A stretch of 64,000 bases of DNA, taken from contig JASFXZ010000033.1 in NCBI GenBank assembly GCA_032209605.1, positions 3,961,001 through 4,025,000 of the forward strand. The letters are read 5' to 3'. Positions 21,833 to 33,285 of the stretch are shown here, one piece after another. How positions within the stretch are numbered: position 1 is the stretch's first letter; each line of letters starts with the position of its first letter. This DNA is from Mactromeris polynyma. Taxonomy: Eukaryota; Mollusca; Bivalvia; Venerida; Mactridae. A program made the position numbers and the translations under genes. A model generated the notes under the pieces. The model had not been told where the DNA came from. It saw only the letters and a list, made by a program, of their open reading frames with translations, and searched no databases.

Positions 21833-24800
21833 ATGATTATGGTGTTGAAAGATGTGTTGGTGATGCTGTTGTTTTTGTATGGTATAGTCAACTCTAAACA
21901 CACAAATCTGGTGATTGTTGGAGGAACCGGGGACTTGGCACGGAAATATCTCTGGGGGAGTACTTTACAGCTGTTTGTGGAGAATTTTAATGAAAACTGT
22001 ACGTTTTCATTTTATGCAGGCGCGAGGGTCGCACAGGATGTTGGCGACAAAACCTTGAGTCATATCCTGGAAAATGTGATATGTAATTCAGATGATCAAA
22101 AATGTATTAAACTGAGGCCTGCCTTCTTAGATAATACAAAATACATAACGCTGAGGAGTGACGATAATTATAAACTTCTCTGTGAACAATTTCAATCAAA
22201 ATATTATAAAAATAACGATATTCATCAAATATTTTACTTGTCTGTTCCGTCTTCTGCATATCAAAGTGTTTCCAGGAGTATCCATAGCAACTGTCGCCAT
22301 GACTTTATCTCGTCGACCAGAGTAGTCCTTGAAAAGCCGTTTGGCGAAGATAAAGCTACTGCCCAGAAACAAGCAGATGTTATTGGACAATATCTTGTAG
22401 ACGATGAAGTGCGACGTGTTGATCATTACCTGGCAAAAACAGTCTCGAAACAAATTCTCTCATTTAGGTACTGTGATTGTTTCATATTTGTAAGAATCTC
22501 ACAATTTTCATGCTTCGTGCATACAGGAAGGGACTTTTTATATTTACTTAGTTTGTCCTCTCATTATTCAAACGTTTTGTTACAGACTATAAAAAATTGT
22601 TACTCTGATGAGCCACAAAGGCATGAAAATGTTTCAGAAATTACATCTTCGTCAGACAATTGTATTTTTCCGTTATTTTTCTCCAAGAGGGAAAATTTGA
22701 ACGGGGGGAAGATATAATTTTGGTGGCCCCAATAAACAGGATCCAGGGCCCTGACTGTCTTGCCCTTCTTTTTTTTGTTTCATATTTATGTTTACAGTTA
22801 GATACACTCATGACTTTGTTATATGCTTAGTTGGCAAGATGATCTTAGCCTGGCAGGTATGCCATCATGGAAGACATTATCATAATGTGTTTTGTTCAGT
22901 AGGACCAAGGCAGAATTTGAAACCTGATGACTTGCAAAATCTTCGAATATTCACGAAACTATCAAGACTCTTCTTCAAATGTATGTATATTGTTTATCCT
23001 ATTTGTTTAATATCTTGTAGATCTGCCAACAGAGACAATCTTGAACGTTTACTTTCCAATGAGTTTGTTGACAGGGTTGAAATCATAATGAAGGAACGGA
23101 TTGGAGTTAAAGGTAGGACCATACAGCCATATGATTCATGGTGTGTAATTGTGATTTTTTTACTGTAAAAACTATAATGTTGATTGACTGTTTTTATAAT
23201 GGAATTAAGTTTTGACAAAAAATGTTGACAAAACCCAGTATCAAATCCCATTCCCATATAATCTAGAACGTTTTTGTGTGTAATATGTTTATGCCTTGTA
23301 TGAACCTTCTCTGATCTGAGTAAACATTTTGATGTATGAGAGACCAACATGTTCTCAAATTTGATTTTCCATAGATGAATAATTGTTATTTATAGTAAAG
23401 ACATTTAAATATACATTTATATTTCCCTATCACTAGCAGTCACTTGGTTTCAGTGACTTATAAGTTGCGTAGTTATGTTGCAAGATAGTTTTCCTGCTTA
23501 AGCTGATTAAGCAATAAAACTCCCATGTGTTTAAATTATGATACTGTTGTCACTAGTATTGCCTGTGTATTCTTTTAGTTCATCTGTTTCGAAAAAAGGA
23601 AGATCTATTGTTGTGGCCTGATTGACGTTGTTGTTGTTTACGTTCATAAAATGTTGAATAACGTGTTCAGCGCAGTTTCTGAGAAAATATACCGTAAGTC
23701 TGTATGATAATGTAACCCTCAGACGAGTGTCTGCGTCCGCTTGCTTTGCTCTTATTTAGTGATATTATTAACTTCTGTTTGCAGGTCGAATAGATTTTTA
23801 TGATCAGAATGGAGTGATTCGAGATGTCATGCAGAATCACCTGACTGAGTTACTTGCCCTTGTTGCCATGGAACTACCAATGAATATCTCTAGTAGTAAT
23901 GTAGAGAAGTATAAGCTCCGCCTACTGGGTCAGGTGACTCCTGTTAACAAAGATGGCATTCTGATTGGACAGTATAAAGAATATTTAAATGAGGCTCTGG
24001 AAGAAATTAAGAACAATACTCACTCGTATTTAACACCCACATTTGCGACCGCTTTACTGCACGTAAACAGCGCAAGATGGCGGCGTGTACCGTTTGTACT
24101 GATGTCAGGTAAACACATGGGTGAAAGGTCTAGCCATATCAGAATTTTGTTCAGAGAGAGAGAATTCTGCGTAAGCGGGTGCGTCGACGGAAATTCTTCA
24201 TTCACAAAATACCCGAGACAGCTTGTTTTCCAGATTGGCCACGGACCGATTCCGTCTGCTGGAATTCTTTTATCAAGATCCCTTTTCAAACCAAATTGGC
24301 CTGTTGGAATGAATGAACTTTCCATGACTTCAAAGGACAGCATGATTCATGGTCAAAGTCCTGGAGACTTCTACTACGCTGTCCCTGACAAGGAGATTCC
24401 AGCTTATACCACAGTTATAAGAGATTTGTATCACGATGTTCGAGAAACTTTTGTTACCTCCGACCGCATATTGGCACTGTGGAATATCTGGGACAATGTG
24501 TTGCGGGCAACTAAGTCAACTAGACCACGTCTGTATAAGGAGTACGAGGCTGAAAATTTACACTTTGTCGTTGAGGGAATGAAGTTGAAATATATCGCCG
24601 AAGACATGGTCGCTGATATTGAAGAGCGCGACGTATCAAATGTTGCATTCATTCCTGGTACGTACAGGAACAGGACTCTGGTTTGTAAACCATTTCAAAA
24701 ACTGATATCTGAATTGGCTTCGTATATTTGCTCATGTGCTGAGAATTTTATCAAACAGAAAGGTGAATTCCATATTGCATTGTCAGGGGGTAGAACACCA

Positions 24801-25400
24801 GTCGCACTCTTTAAAGAGATCACTTCAAGTTACCCATTGTTTCCATGGGAACACACTCACATATGGCAAGTTGATGAACGATGTGTGTCCCATAATTCAG
24901 AGCAATCTAATTTTCTATCTATATATTCCCATCTGATCAATTTTATTCATTTACCATACTTCAATATACACCCAATGCCAGTTGACTTTGCTGGGAAAAT
25001 ATGTGACCCACCAAACAAGGGAGACAAAATGTATGAAGATTTAATTAATCAACTTGTTCCTAATCAGACGTTTGATCTCGTTTTACTCGGCCTAGGACCT
25101 GATGGTCATACTGCTTCTTTGTTTCCATACAGCAAACATAATACAGAAAGAAACAGACTGGTTTCATTAACAAGTTCAAAAAAGGATGGAAGTATTGATA
25201 GAATGAGTTTGTTACCTCCCTTGATGAACAAAGCAAGGGAGGTAATTGTATTAGTTACTGGTAAAGAAAAGTTTGATATACTGCTTAAAATTTCTGATAT
25301 GAATTCTGTGAAACCTGAATTTCCCATCACTTATATATCTCCAGTTCTTGGTAATCTTTCTTGGTTTGTTGACATTGAAGCCTGGACTGGTCATTCATAA
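21833..25400 (+). CDS. H6PD: GDH/6PGL endoplasmic bifunctional protein (hexose-6-phosphate dehydrogenase), three coding exons
   Basis: ER-lumenal enzyme that oxidises glucose 6-phosphate with NADP and hydrolyses the lactone, supplying NADPH inside the ER. Coding exons are 21833-22467, 23021-23112 and 23785-25400; phases agree and GT-AG borders are good. The total is 780 aa, against about 790 in vertebrates. A hydrophobic signal peptide covers residues 1-21. The dehydrogenase half shows IVGGTGDLAR (near 28), LEKPFGED and RVDHYLAK (195-202). The lactonase half shows LSGGRTPVALF (S576), WQVDERCV (D606-R608), SNF and GLGPDGHTASLFP (G678-H684). At least seven N-glycosylation sequons fit an ER protein. 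The usual DHYLGK is DHYLAK here. An in-frame ATG upstream at 21704 is less likely because an acceptor abuts 21833. Confidence 0.95.
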
Positions 25401-25740
25401 AAAACATCTGTAACTTCTTGGTGAAGATTTGACTAGAAACCTTGGCTGTGTGTAGGCTCGGTGGTGTGTTCAATTGATTTCTATTCCACAAATACAGTCG
25501 AGCTTGATGTGTGTATACTGAATTTTTCTTTGAAATGCATATTTTTTTCATCCATAGTGTATACTATAACTAGTATTTATATCTAGTCTAGTCAATGTTT
25601 ACGGTCCATGTTTTAAGTTAATATTGCTCAAAGTTTCTTTATATTTTCATTACATTAATACATAATTTTGATTATGAAGAATGAAAGATATTAAAAAAAA
25701 TGTTATGATATGCTTTTGTACTATGATAAGATAGGTTTGA

Positions 25741-25990
25741 TTCTTGGGTGTCAAACATAAAAAATAATTTGTATACAAATGGATTTGGATATATATGGGA
25801 ACGACAAAATGTTGATATAAATCAAAATATGTTTTTTAATCAGTATGTCCAACGGCTTAAGCACCGGTATATACAAAACTGGAGAGAAAATTGTTTCTCA
25901 AATAGAAAACTATTTCATTATGTTAATTTTAAGCATAACTAGGAAGTTTAAAAATACATCAATAGATATTACCATTTATCATTAAAATAA
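25741..25990 (+). pseudogene. LINE retrotransposon 3' ORF2 fragment
   Basis: The frame contains NGFGYIWERQNVD, then RLKHRYIQNWRENCFSNRKL and FHYVNFK, continuing past a stop as KYINRYYHL. This order (NGFGxxWExQxV … RxxxxxxQxWxxxxxxSxKLxxYxxFK) is typical of the region just before the terminal zinc finger in LINE ORF2 proteins. It is adjacent to the segment type preserved at 17700-18170, but on the other strand. A short dead fragment downstream of H6PD. Confidence 0.6.
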
Positions 25991-26002
25991 ACCTACATAC
26001 AT

Positions 26003-26471
26003 ATGAACTTGCATTTCGAGGGGGTGAAAGTGAAATACTTCGATCATATGCTTCATTTTCACCATAGACTGGTTTCATTCTGTTCCGTTGTTTTTGGTTT
26101 CAAACCACAGGTAATTGTCACAAGTTCTCTCCCCTTCTGTATCCCTTCTATAGTATTTGTATATATCTCCTGTATTTCAAACCACAATGTAATGTTCCGT
26201 CACTGGTACATGGGAGTAATGTAACTTATTTTTATAACATCGGCAATGATTGGTCTACAAGAAAATGATGTCAGTTTTAGGCAAGAATTATTTAAGCAGT
26301 ATTCACTGACATTTTGATGCCGTCCCGACCATTTTTGTTTCCTTTAGACCAGGAAAGCTGACCAACTGGTACAAAGACAGCATTGGTTTGGAAATTAATG
26401 AACATCTTTCCGCTGCTCAGTTTGAACGTAAAATGAATCGTAACTTTGCCATGAAACAATTTGAATCATGA
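26003..26471 (+). pseudogene. Possible C-terminal exons of a cytosolic sulfotransferase (remnant)
   Basis: A segment starting at 26348 after a clean acceptor (TTTTTGTTTCCTTTAG) reads PGKLTNWYKDSIGLEINEHL and then FERKM, and stops at 26471. Spacing and key residues (…G…W……NE……ERKM…) resemble the last exon of sulfotransferases (RKGxxGDWKNxF…NExF…xKKM). An upstream frame at 26003-26110, with KVKYFDHMLHFHHR before a GT, resembles their YGSWFDHVxxWWxxR segment. No other exons were found, so this is a remnant or a misread. The family call is from motif memory only. Confidence 0.3.
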
Positions 26472-26604
26472 TGACCTAACTGTACTAGTGCTGAATACAG
26501 GTACTGCAAGCTGTCTCATACTTCTTGTGTGTGTTGTCTGTATTTTATTAAGTTCTAATCTATGGTAAATTGATAAATATAAGGACTTATATTCATATTT
26601 ATAA

Positions 26605-26897
26605 TACTGGTAACATTAGCAGATCCAGGGTTGCACCCCATACCCCCTAAAATCCCCAACCTTACATGTTTGACAGAGTATAAATATGAAAAAATACAGA
26701 GATCTGTAATTATAAGATTTTCAAATAAGCGATTCTGATTTATTGTAGCATTATGATCTATAATTCTGATGCTTATACGAATGCTATGCTATGTAATATT
26801 ATCTTGCCATTTTATAAGGCTTGAGGCAAACCAGAAAATGACCTTTAGGTAACGCCCCCCCCCCATAAGCCCTAATTCTTGAATCCAGACCTGGCTA
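26605..26897. repeat. Dispersed repeat, copy B (MITE-like)
   Basis: This is the second copy of the element at 646-897; shared blocks run in the same order. It has an extra roughly 60-base middle segment and a run of nine or ten C near 26856. The ends (AGCAGATCCAGGG and TGAATCCAGACCTGG) are imperfect inverted repeats. Confidence 0.65.
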
Positions 26898-27081
26898 ATT
26901 AGGGTGATAATAGAGTAATTGCTTGATTATTTCTCCAACCCACCCTCTATGTTTCATGTTGAAAATATTCCACACCCAAATTTCATGACGAAAAACATTA
27001 CTTGATGTTGGTACAAGTACATACATGTATATAGGTATTTATATACTGGCAGCTTTTTTTAACCAGGGCGTCATACTGGGG

Positions 27082-27400
27082 GGTTTCCGGCGAATAACTT
27101 GAGTTCCGTTTATCATATTGTAACCAAACTTGGTGTATAGTAAGAGCATATGAAGAGCTCGCTTGGGATTGCTTTTGGGTTCAGTCCGTCGAAGGTCAAG
27201 GTCCCCGTTACTAAAAATATAAATTTGGTTTCCCGCGAATAACTTCAGTTTCATTGATCATATTGACATCAAACTTAGTGTATAAGTAATACATGTCGAG
27301 AGCTCGCTTGGGATTGCTTTTGGGTTTGTTCCGTCCAAGGTCAAGGTCACTTAAAATTTAAAAATCAGTTTCCACTTAATATCTTCGCTATGTGTGGGTG
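27082..27400 (+). repeat. Diverged tandem dimer, about 140-base unit
   Basis: Two units start at 27082 and 27227, and a third partial unit at 27367. They share GGTTTCC(G/C)GCGAATAACTT, AGCTCGCTTGGGATTGCTTT and AAGGTCAAGGTC. No coding meaning was found. Confidence 0.75.
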
Positions 27401-27870
27401 TATTGGGTTGCATATATATATGATATATATAAGTGTGAGTGTGTGTATGCATGTATCACCTATGGCACCGTTGCAGCATTGATGATCATCATGTATTTAT
27501 TATACAACTATGTACTAAAACCTGGTTTGTGGGAATTGCCCATTTCTTGTTATTGTATTATTTTGTTGTATTTTGTTAATTATGTAATAAAGCATTTCTA
27601 TTTTTATGGATATATTCTTTTTGTGTTAATATATAACTAACTCCTCACAGTGCTTATCTCCCTTAGCAGTACATTAATAGCTGCCATCACGAATATCACA
27701 AGCTGATGGATATTTGAATAAAACAACTGTTGTTTTCATTTAATCATGTATGTACGCCTAATCATTTCTCTGTAATTTAACCAGTACAATGTCAATATCT
27801 AATATATCAAATCAACAATTAAGAAACCCGAAATGATAGAACACTAATAAAATGTTTGTGATGGCAGAGG

Positions 27871-29136
27871 TCTTTGTACTTTGTAAAGGGAGACCACTGC
27901 ATTTTTGTACTTAATAAAGGGACACCACTGCATCTCTGAACTATGTAAAGGGAGACCACTGCATCTCTGAACTATGTAAAGGGATACCACTGCATCTCTG
28001 AACTATGTAAAGGGATACCACTGCATCTCTGAACTATGTAAAGGGATACCACTGCATCTCTGAACTATGTAAAGGGATACCACTGCATCTATGTACTCTG
28101 TAAAGGGAGACCATTGCATCTCTGTTCTTTGTAAGGGAGGTCACTGCATGCATCTCTGTACTTTGTAAAGGGTGACCACTGCATCTCTGAACTATGTAAA
28201 GGGAGACCACTGCATCTCTGAACTATGTAAAGGGAGACCACTGCATCTCTGTACTCTGTAAAGGGAGACCACTGCATCTCTGTACTTTGTAAGGGAGGTC
28301 ACTGCATGCATCTCTGTACTTTGTAAAGGGTGACCACTGCATCTCTGTACTTTGTAAAGGGAGACCACTACATCTCTGTACTTTATAAAGGGTGACCACT
28401 GCATCTCTGTACTTTATAAAGGGTGACCACTGCATCTCTGTACTTTGTAAAGGGAGACCACTCCATCTCTGTAATTTGTAAAGGGAGACCACTCCATCTC
28501 TGTGCTTTGTAAAGGGAGACCACTCCATCTCTGTACTTTGTAAAGGGAGACCACTCCATCTCTGTACTTTGTAAGGGACACCACTGCATCTCTGTACTTT
28601 GTAAAGGGAGACCACTACATCTCTGTACTTTGTAAAGGGTGACCACTGCATCTCTGTACTTTGTAAAGGGAGACCACTACATCTCTGTACTTTGTAAAGG
28701 GTGACCACTGCATCTCTGTAAAGGGTGACCACTACATCTCTGTACTTTGTAAAGGGAGACCACTCCATCTCTGTACTTTGTAAAGGGAGACCACTCCATC
28801 TCTGTACTTTGTAAAGGGAGACCACTACATCTCTGTACTTTGTAAAGGGAGACCACTACATCTCTGTACTGTGTAAAGGGACACCACTGCATCTCTGTAC
28901 TTTATAAAGGGTGACCACTACATCTCTGTACTGTGTAAAGGGACACCACTGCATCTTTGTACTTTATAAAGGGTGACCACTACATCTCTGTACTGTGTAA
29001 AGGGACACCACTATATCTCTGTACTTTATAAAGGGTGACCACTACATCTCTGTACTGTGTAAAGGGAGACCACTGCATCTCTGTACTGTTTAAAGGGAGG
29101 CCACTGCATCTATGTACTATGTAAAGGGATACCACT
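27871..29136 (+). repeat. 31-bp minisatellite array, about 41 units
   Basis: The unit is CTCTGTACTTTGTAAAGGGA followed by GACCACTGCAT, repeated over 1.27 kb. Variant types are segregated: TGAACTATG…GATACC units dominate the left 250 bases, GAGACC with CTCCAT the middle, and TGTGTAAAGGGACACC alternating with TTTATAAAGGGTGACC the right. One shortened unit lies at 28718 and lengthened units at 28135 and 28292. Open frames on the minus strand are the array read as codons. Confidence 0.95.
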
Positions 29137-29741
29137 GAACATTATACACGGTCTGAAATGACATCCTACAAATCAATGATTCTAGGTGCATTTGCTTCAT
29201 TGAAGGTGTACTCGGACATCAGGGTACTCGTTCGGTCATTTAGGTGCTGTTTATGGGTACCATTCCCCTGCTAAAATGAAATTATTTTCACATATTTCCA
29301 TTTCAAATGCCCCTCACAAGAAGAAAGAAAATATTTGTTTGGAATTATCTGCATTTCTTTAAACCCGTTAAGACATTTGTCAGAAAGTTTTTTTCATTTG
29401 TCAAATGATCAAAGTAGAAAAAATATGTTTCGCTCAAAGTGAAACATCCCCCTTTTCATCTTAAAATTAAAGAAAAAAATCCCTATTTGCTGGTATTGAT
29501 CAGCCCTCATAGGTTGTCCAGTGTCGTGGTTCGATATTTACACAACGTCTTACAAAAGTACACAAGCTTCACGTTTTTGTTGCTATATGTAGATACTCAA
29601 TATTATATGTAGGCTATAGCTATATATATATAGGTGAATCACCACCACAGTATTAACTTCGAAAACAATCATAAATCACACATAGAGAGAAAACGTTCTA
29701 ATTCAGTTATTTTCTTTATAATTCACTAAATTTCTGATTAA
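29137..29741. other. Spacer, no gene seen
   Basis: No coding or repeat feature was recognised apart from a short TATATATA run near 29623. Confidence 0.45.
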
Positions 29742-29945
29742 TTATTTAAATGGCATCATATTGAATTCAAGAGTTTTTATTTTATCAAACTTATAAAAGC
29801 GTTCATCAAGGGCGGTAATTCCGTATGGTTCGACTAAATCACGGTATAAGTCGTACCATTCGTGTTGTGTCACTTTGAGAAAATCCCCCGAGATCGTAAG
29901 GCCAATCAAAAGAGTTGTTCTATCTAAACTGACCAATAGCCACAC
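29742..29945 (-). CDS. Hypothetical small ORF (67 aa)
   Basis: A 67-codon minus-strand frame whose second half, around EWYDLYRDLVEPYG and ERFYKFDKIKTLE, has a mixed, protein-like composition unlike the AT-driven chance frames around it. A CCAAT-like ATTGG lies just inside the frame and GCCATTTTGG lies upstream of it. There are no recognisable domains. It could be a real small gene, the last exon of an unseen minus-strand gene, or chance. Confidence 0.2.
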   Translation of the reverse strand: MWLLVSLDRTTLLIGLTISGDFLKVTQHEWYDLYRDLVEPYGITALDERFYKFDKIKTLEFNMMPFK

Positions 29946-30689
29946 CTATCTTATGCCCCAGCCATTTTGGATTTGACAGTAGCAGATTAGACTCAAAAAG
30001 GTTTGACATTATTGTTTACATTTTTACGTTCTCATATTTGCTCCATATTTAACGATATAACCAAGCTGGCTCACGTTATAAACCATATTTTCGCTGTCGT
30101 CTGGATAGTGTGACGTGTAAAACAATTTAATGACCGTGTTATGCGGGCGGCCGAGTGACGACAGATTGGGTGTGTTGGACACACCTGGAAATAAAAGGAT
30201 AAATTTACTTTCCTCTGTAAATGTCAGTAAAAAAAAACGAATGGGTTTCATGCATACACAGTTTTGTTTTAATTTGACCCACATACGGACGCTTGCCTTT
30301 GTGTTTACAGCTGCACTGCACAACGTATTTCTGTTCCATGCGAGTGTCAGGTGTTTCAATGTGAAGACATGTCATGGATTTGTGTTTCTTGAAATATATT
30401 AGAATCTAGAATGATTAAATCAAAGTTGGGATTTTAGCCTATGTATTAGCATCAGTCTTGCATATTTCTGACATTAATGTGTTGGTGGCTTGGCTACATG
30501 CTACACAAGCTTAAATTGGTGCAAATATACAGATCTATGAGAGTTACAGTAAAGTATTCATGACTCGAATCTGCAAGTCTTTGAGCTATATTTTGTTATT
30601 AATAAATCTTAACAAATGTTAATATCTTTGGATTCCGCATGTTGTTTAAAATTTAATGATACACCCGAAAGTTTCACAATCACTGTTGG

Positions 30690-30885
30690 TTATCAATCAT
30701 TTGAGGCCATTCCCACCCAGGATTAAGAATTTGTTAGTGAGGAATCTACCCAGCTGGCTTACAGAAGGTTGTAAAATCTACCTAGATATCTGTGTCTGGG
30801 GTCTTACTAATTCCTCCACCCAAATAGCTGGAAAAGCCACTGTGACCATGCGCTTAATGTGACTTAAAGCTTCATTTTCAATTTG
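30690..30885 (+). mobile_element. SINE-type repeat, diverged copy 1
   Basis: Shares, in order, GAGGAA(T/G)C(T/C)ACCCAGCTGGC, GTCT(G)GGGTCTT, CCTCCACCC, TAGCTGGAAAAG and GTGACTTAAAGCTT with the segments at 37420-37605 and 38325-38515. I recall this central block from a SINE family widespread in bivalves (recollection, not checked). Confidence 0.55.
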
Positions 30886-31369
30886 GGCTGGGCCAAATAA
30901 TAGGACTGAACCATAACTTAATGACAGTAACCCGTATTTCATAAGAAAAATATGCCACCCAATTTAGTTTTTTATGGTACAGGGATTGGAAGTAAGTTTA
31001 ACCAAGATCTATGTAATCATTGGTGCATCCCAATGTCAAACCCCAGTGCTGTCACAAAAGTGTATGCTGGAAAACAGATGAGTGACTGAGGTGGGGCTTT
31101 GAACCCACTTCCCAATCGACACTACTCTGGTGGTCCACTGTTAGACATTTTGTGATGTAAATTACTTCTCACAGTCACTACATCACTATGACCTATCTTT
31201 GTTGACATTGGATGTTGGAATTAATTTTACACCACATATTGAATTTTCTCTAGGGATACTAAGCACTACATAACTCTTTTCAGTACATCACCATCAAAGT
31301 TTTTCACAAGTTACTAACATTCTGTGACTTGTGGACCAGTAATTGTATTGTAATCCCATTGTAGGCCTT

Positions 31370-31460
31370 GATATTCAATCCCCAAAGACACTGCAATGAT
31401 AGCTGGAAAAGTCGCTACATTACCCTGACTGTTAATAAATGTAAATTGAAGTTCCATCAC
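31370..31460 (+). mobile_element. SINE-type repeat, truncated copy
   Basis: GATAGCTGGAAAAGTCGCTA followed by CATTACCCTGACTGTT matches the right half of the family seen at 30690, 37420 and 38325; the left half is not recognisable. Confidence 0.45.
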
Positions 31461-32316
31461 ACATATGTCATCACAATTTACTCCAATACCAGTGCTGTTG
31501 ACATGTATATGTTGATAGTCTTTCATAGTCATACCAGTTTGGTAATGGTTTACCATTATGTCCTGATTCTCATGGTGTAACTGTAGTCTAATGTGATTTC
31601 CCAATTGAATTTCATGCCAGACTATGCATGTCGTATTTCAGTTTCAACCACTTGTAAGCGCTGGCATTTTGTGTGGCTTGTTTCTCCTTACCAAAGCACA
31701 TTATCCCTGTGTCCTGCATACTATTGTTCAACAACTCACTTTTTCCTGTTGCACTTATCTTGTATATTTCCCGACCATGTCTGTATTCCAATATATTTTT
31801 TAATTCCTATAATTTATTCATGAATATACTCCACTGAATTGTTTCTTCTGACGCCGACAATAAGTAAAACTGTTTTAACTTATTACTTGCTGGACATTTT
31901 TATGTATACACTGTAGATATTTTCTATCCTTTTGTGACATACAAATATGGAAGGATATGATGTACATATCTTAAGTACATCAGTTTACAGTGTCTGGGCT
32001 GTTTTTATGTTTGATGACGTCCATGATATGATTTATGTACTAACAAGAGGATTCTAGGAAATGGTATTAACTGTGACACAATTTAGTTCCTTTATTTTGT
32101 AGCAATGAGAATTTAATTTTCATTCACAAATTTTTGTTGTTTGTATCTATTAATAATTGTGTTAATTATAAGTGTCCATTTCCTTCTAGTAAGTTCTCAG
32201 TTGGTACAGTATCATCTAATCGATTGTGTGTTGGATGGTTTTACAAGGCATTATAAAAAATACTTGGTTTAAATATATATTTTGTTGACTTGTACTGTTT
32301 CTGGCTCCCTGTAGAT

Positions 32317-32850
32317 TACCTAGCTGGTTCAACCCCGGAGCCTGGGTGTATGTCTCCATTTGGATCACCAGTCGCTGGTTCAACCCCGTAGCCTGGGTGT
32401 ATATCTCCAATTGAATCACCAGTCGCTGGTTCAACCCGAAAGCCTGGGTGTATGTCTCAATTTGGATCACCAGTTGCTGGTTAAACCCTATAGCCTGTGT
32501 TTATTTCTCCATGTAGATCACCAGTCGCCGTAGTCTGAATCTGCGCCTCCATGTAGATCACCAGTCACTGGTTTAACCCTGTAGCATGGGTCTGTGCCTC
32601 CATGTAGATCACCAGTCACTGGTTTAACCCTGTAGCCTTGGTCTATGCCTCCATGTAGATCACCAGTCACTGGTTTAACCCTGTAGCATGGGTCTGTGCC
32701 TCCATGTAGATCACCAGTCACTGGTTTAACCCTGTAGCCTGGGTCTGTGCCTCCATGTAGATCACCAGTCACTGGTTTAACCCTGTAGCCTGGGTTTATG
32801 TCTCCATGTAGATCACCAGTTGCTGGTTCAACCCCATTGCCTGTGTCTGG
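32317..32850 (-). repeat. 51-bp tandem array, about ten units
   Basis: The unit (CCATGTAGATCACCAGTCAC followed by TGGTTTAACCCTGTAGC… ) repeats every 51 bases; exact unit starts are visible at 32600, 32651 and 32702. Left-hand units are more diverged (GGTTCAACCCC…GTGTATGTCTCC). Because 51 is a multiple of three, the minus strand stays open as a 17-residue repeat (GGTDPCYRVKPVTGDLH type) at 32518-32913. There is no start context, splice site or domain that argues for translation. Confidence 0.9.
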
Positions 32851-33285
32851 TCCGATTTGAAGTGATGTTATAAAATGATCAGAATTGAAAAAAAAATCTA
32901 GAGCTACAATCAAAGACAGAGCAGCATCAATCTAATGTAAGGACTTGTTATGGTGTACATGTCAAAAAGAGATTTTCCCGTATTACCAAATAAATTTCAA
33001 CTTTACCAACACAATTTGAGAGGCATCTTAGCATTATGTTAATGTACTACTATACAATCATGTACTGCTGAAATATTAATAGTTACACTATAATATTGAT
33101 TGCCATAGATAATAGCGACCATGATGGATGTAAACATAGTTTGTAATATAATAGTATTCTTGGCCTCATTATTAATGTGATGATTTATCCAGTTCATCTA
33201 ATCCTGTTTCCTGTTTTAGTTTTCTACGTTTATACCAGTTTTGTGGACTTTTTTTTGTGTTGGGAATTAATATTTAGTATTGAAC

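Noticed and set aside
22468..22717. Continuation of the long open frame beyond the first H6PD exon
   Set aside because: It reads through a good donor (TTTAG|GTACTG) and loses similarity; the next exon at 23021 restores the conserved NRDNLE…VEIIMKE block in phase.
28089..28892. Five overlapping minus-strand ORFs of 62-200 codons
   Set aside because: They are the 31-bp minisatellite read in successive frames and have no start context or domain.
27871..29136. CRISPR-like regular repeats
   Set aside because: Units are head to tail without unique spacers, and the host is an animal; it is a minisatellite. The same holds for the arrays at 50171 and 62081.
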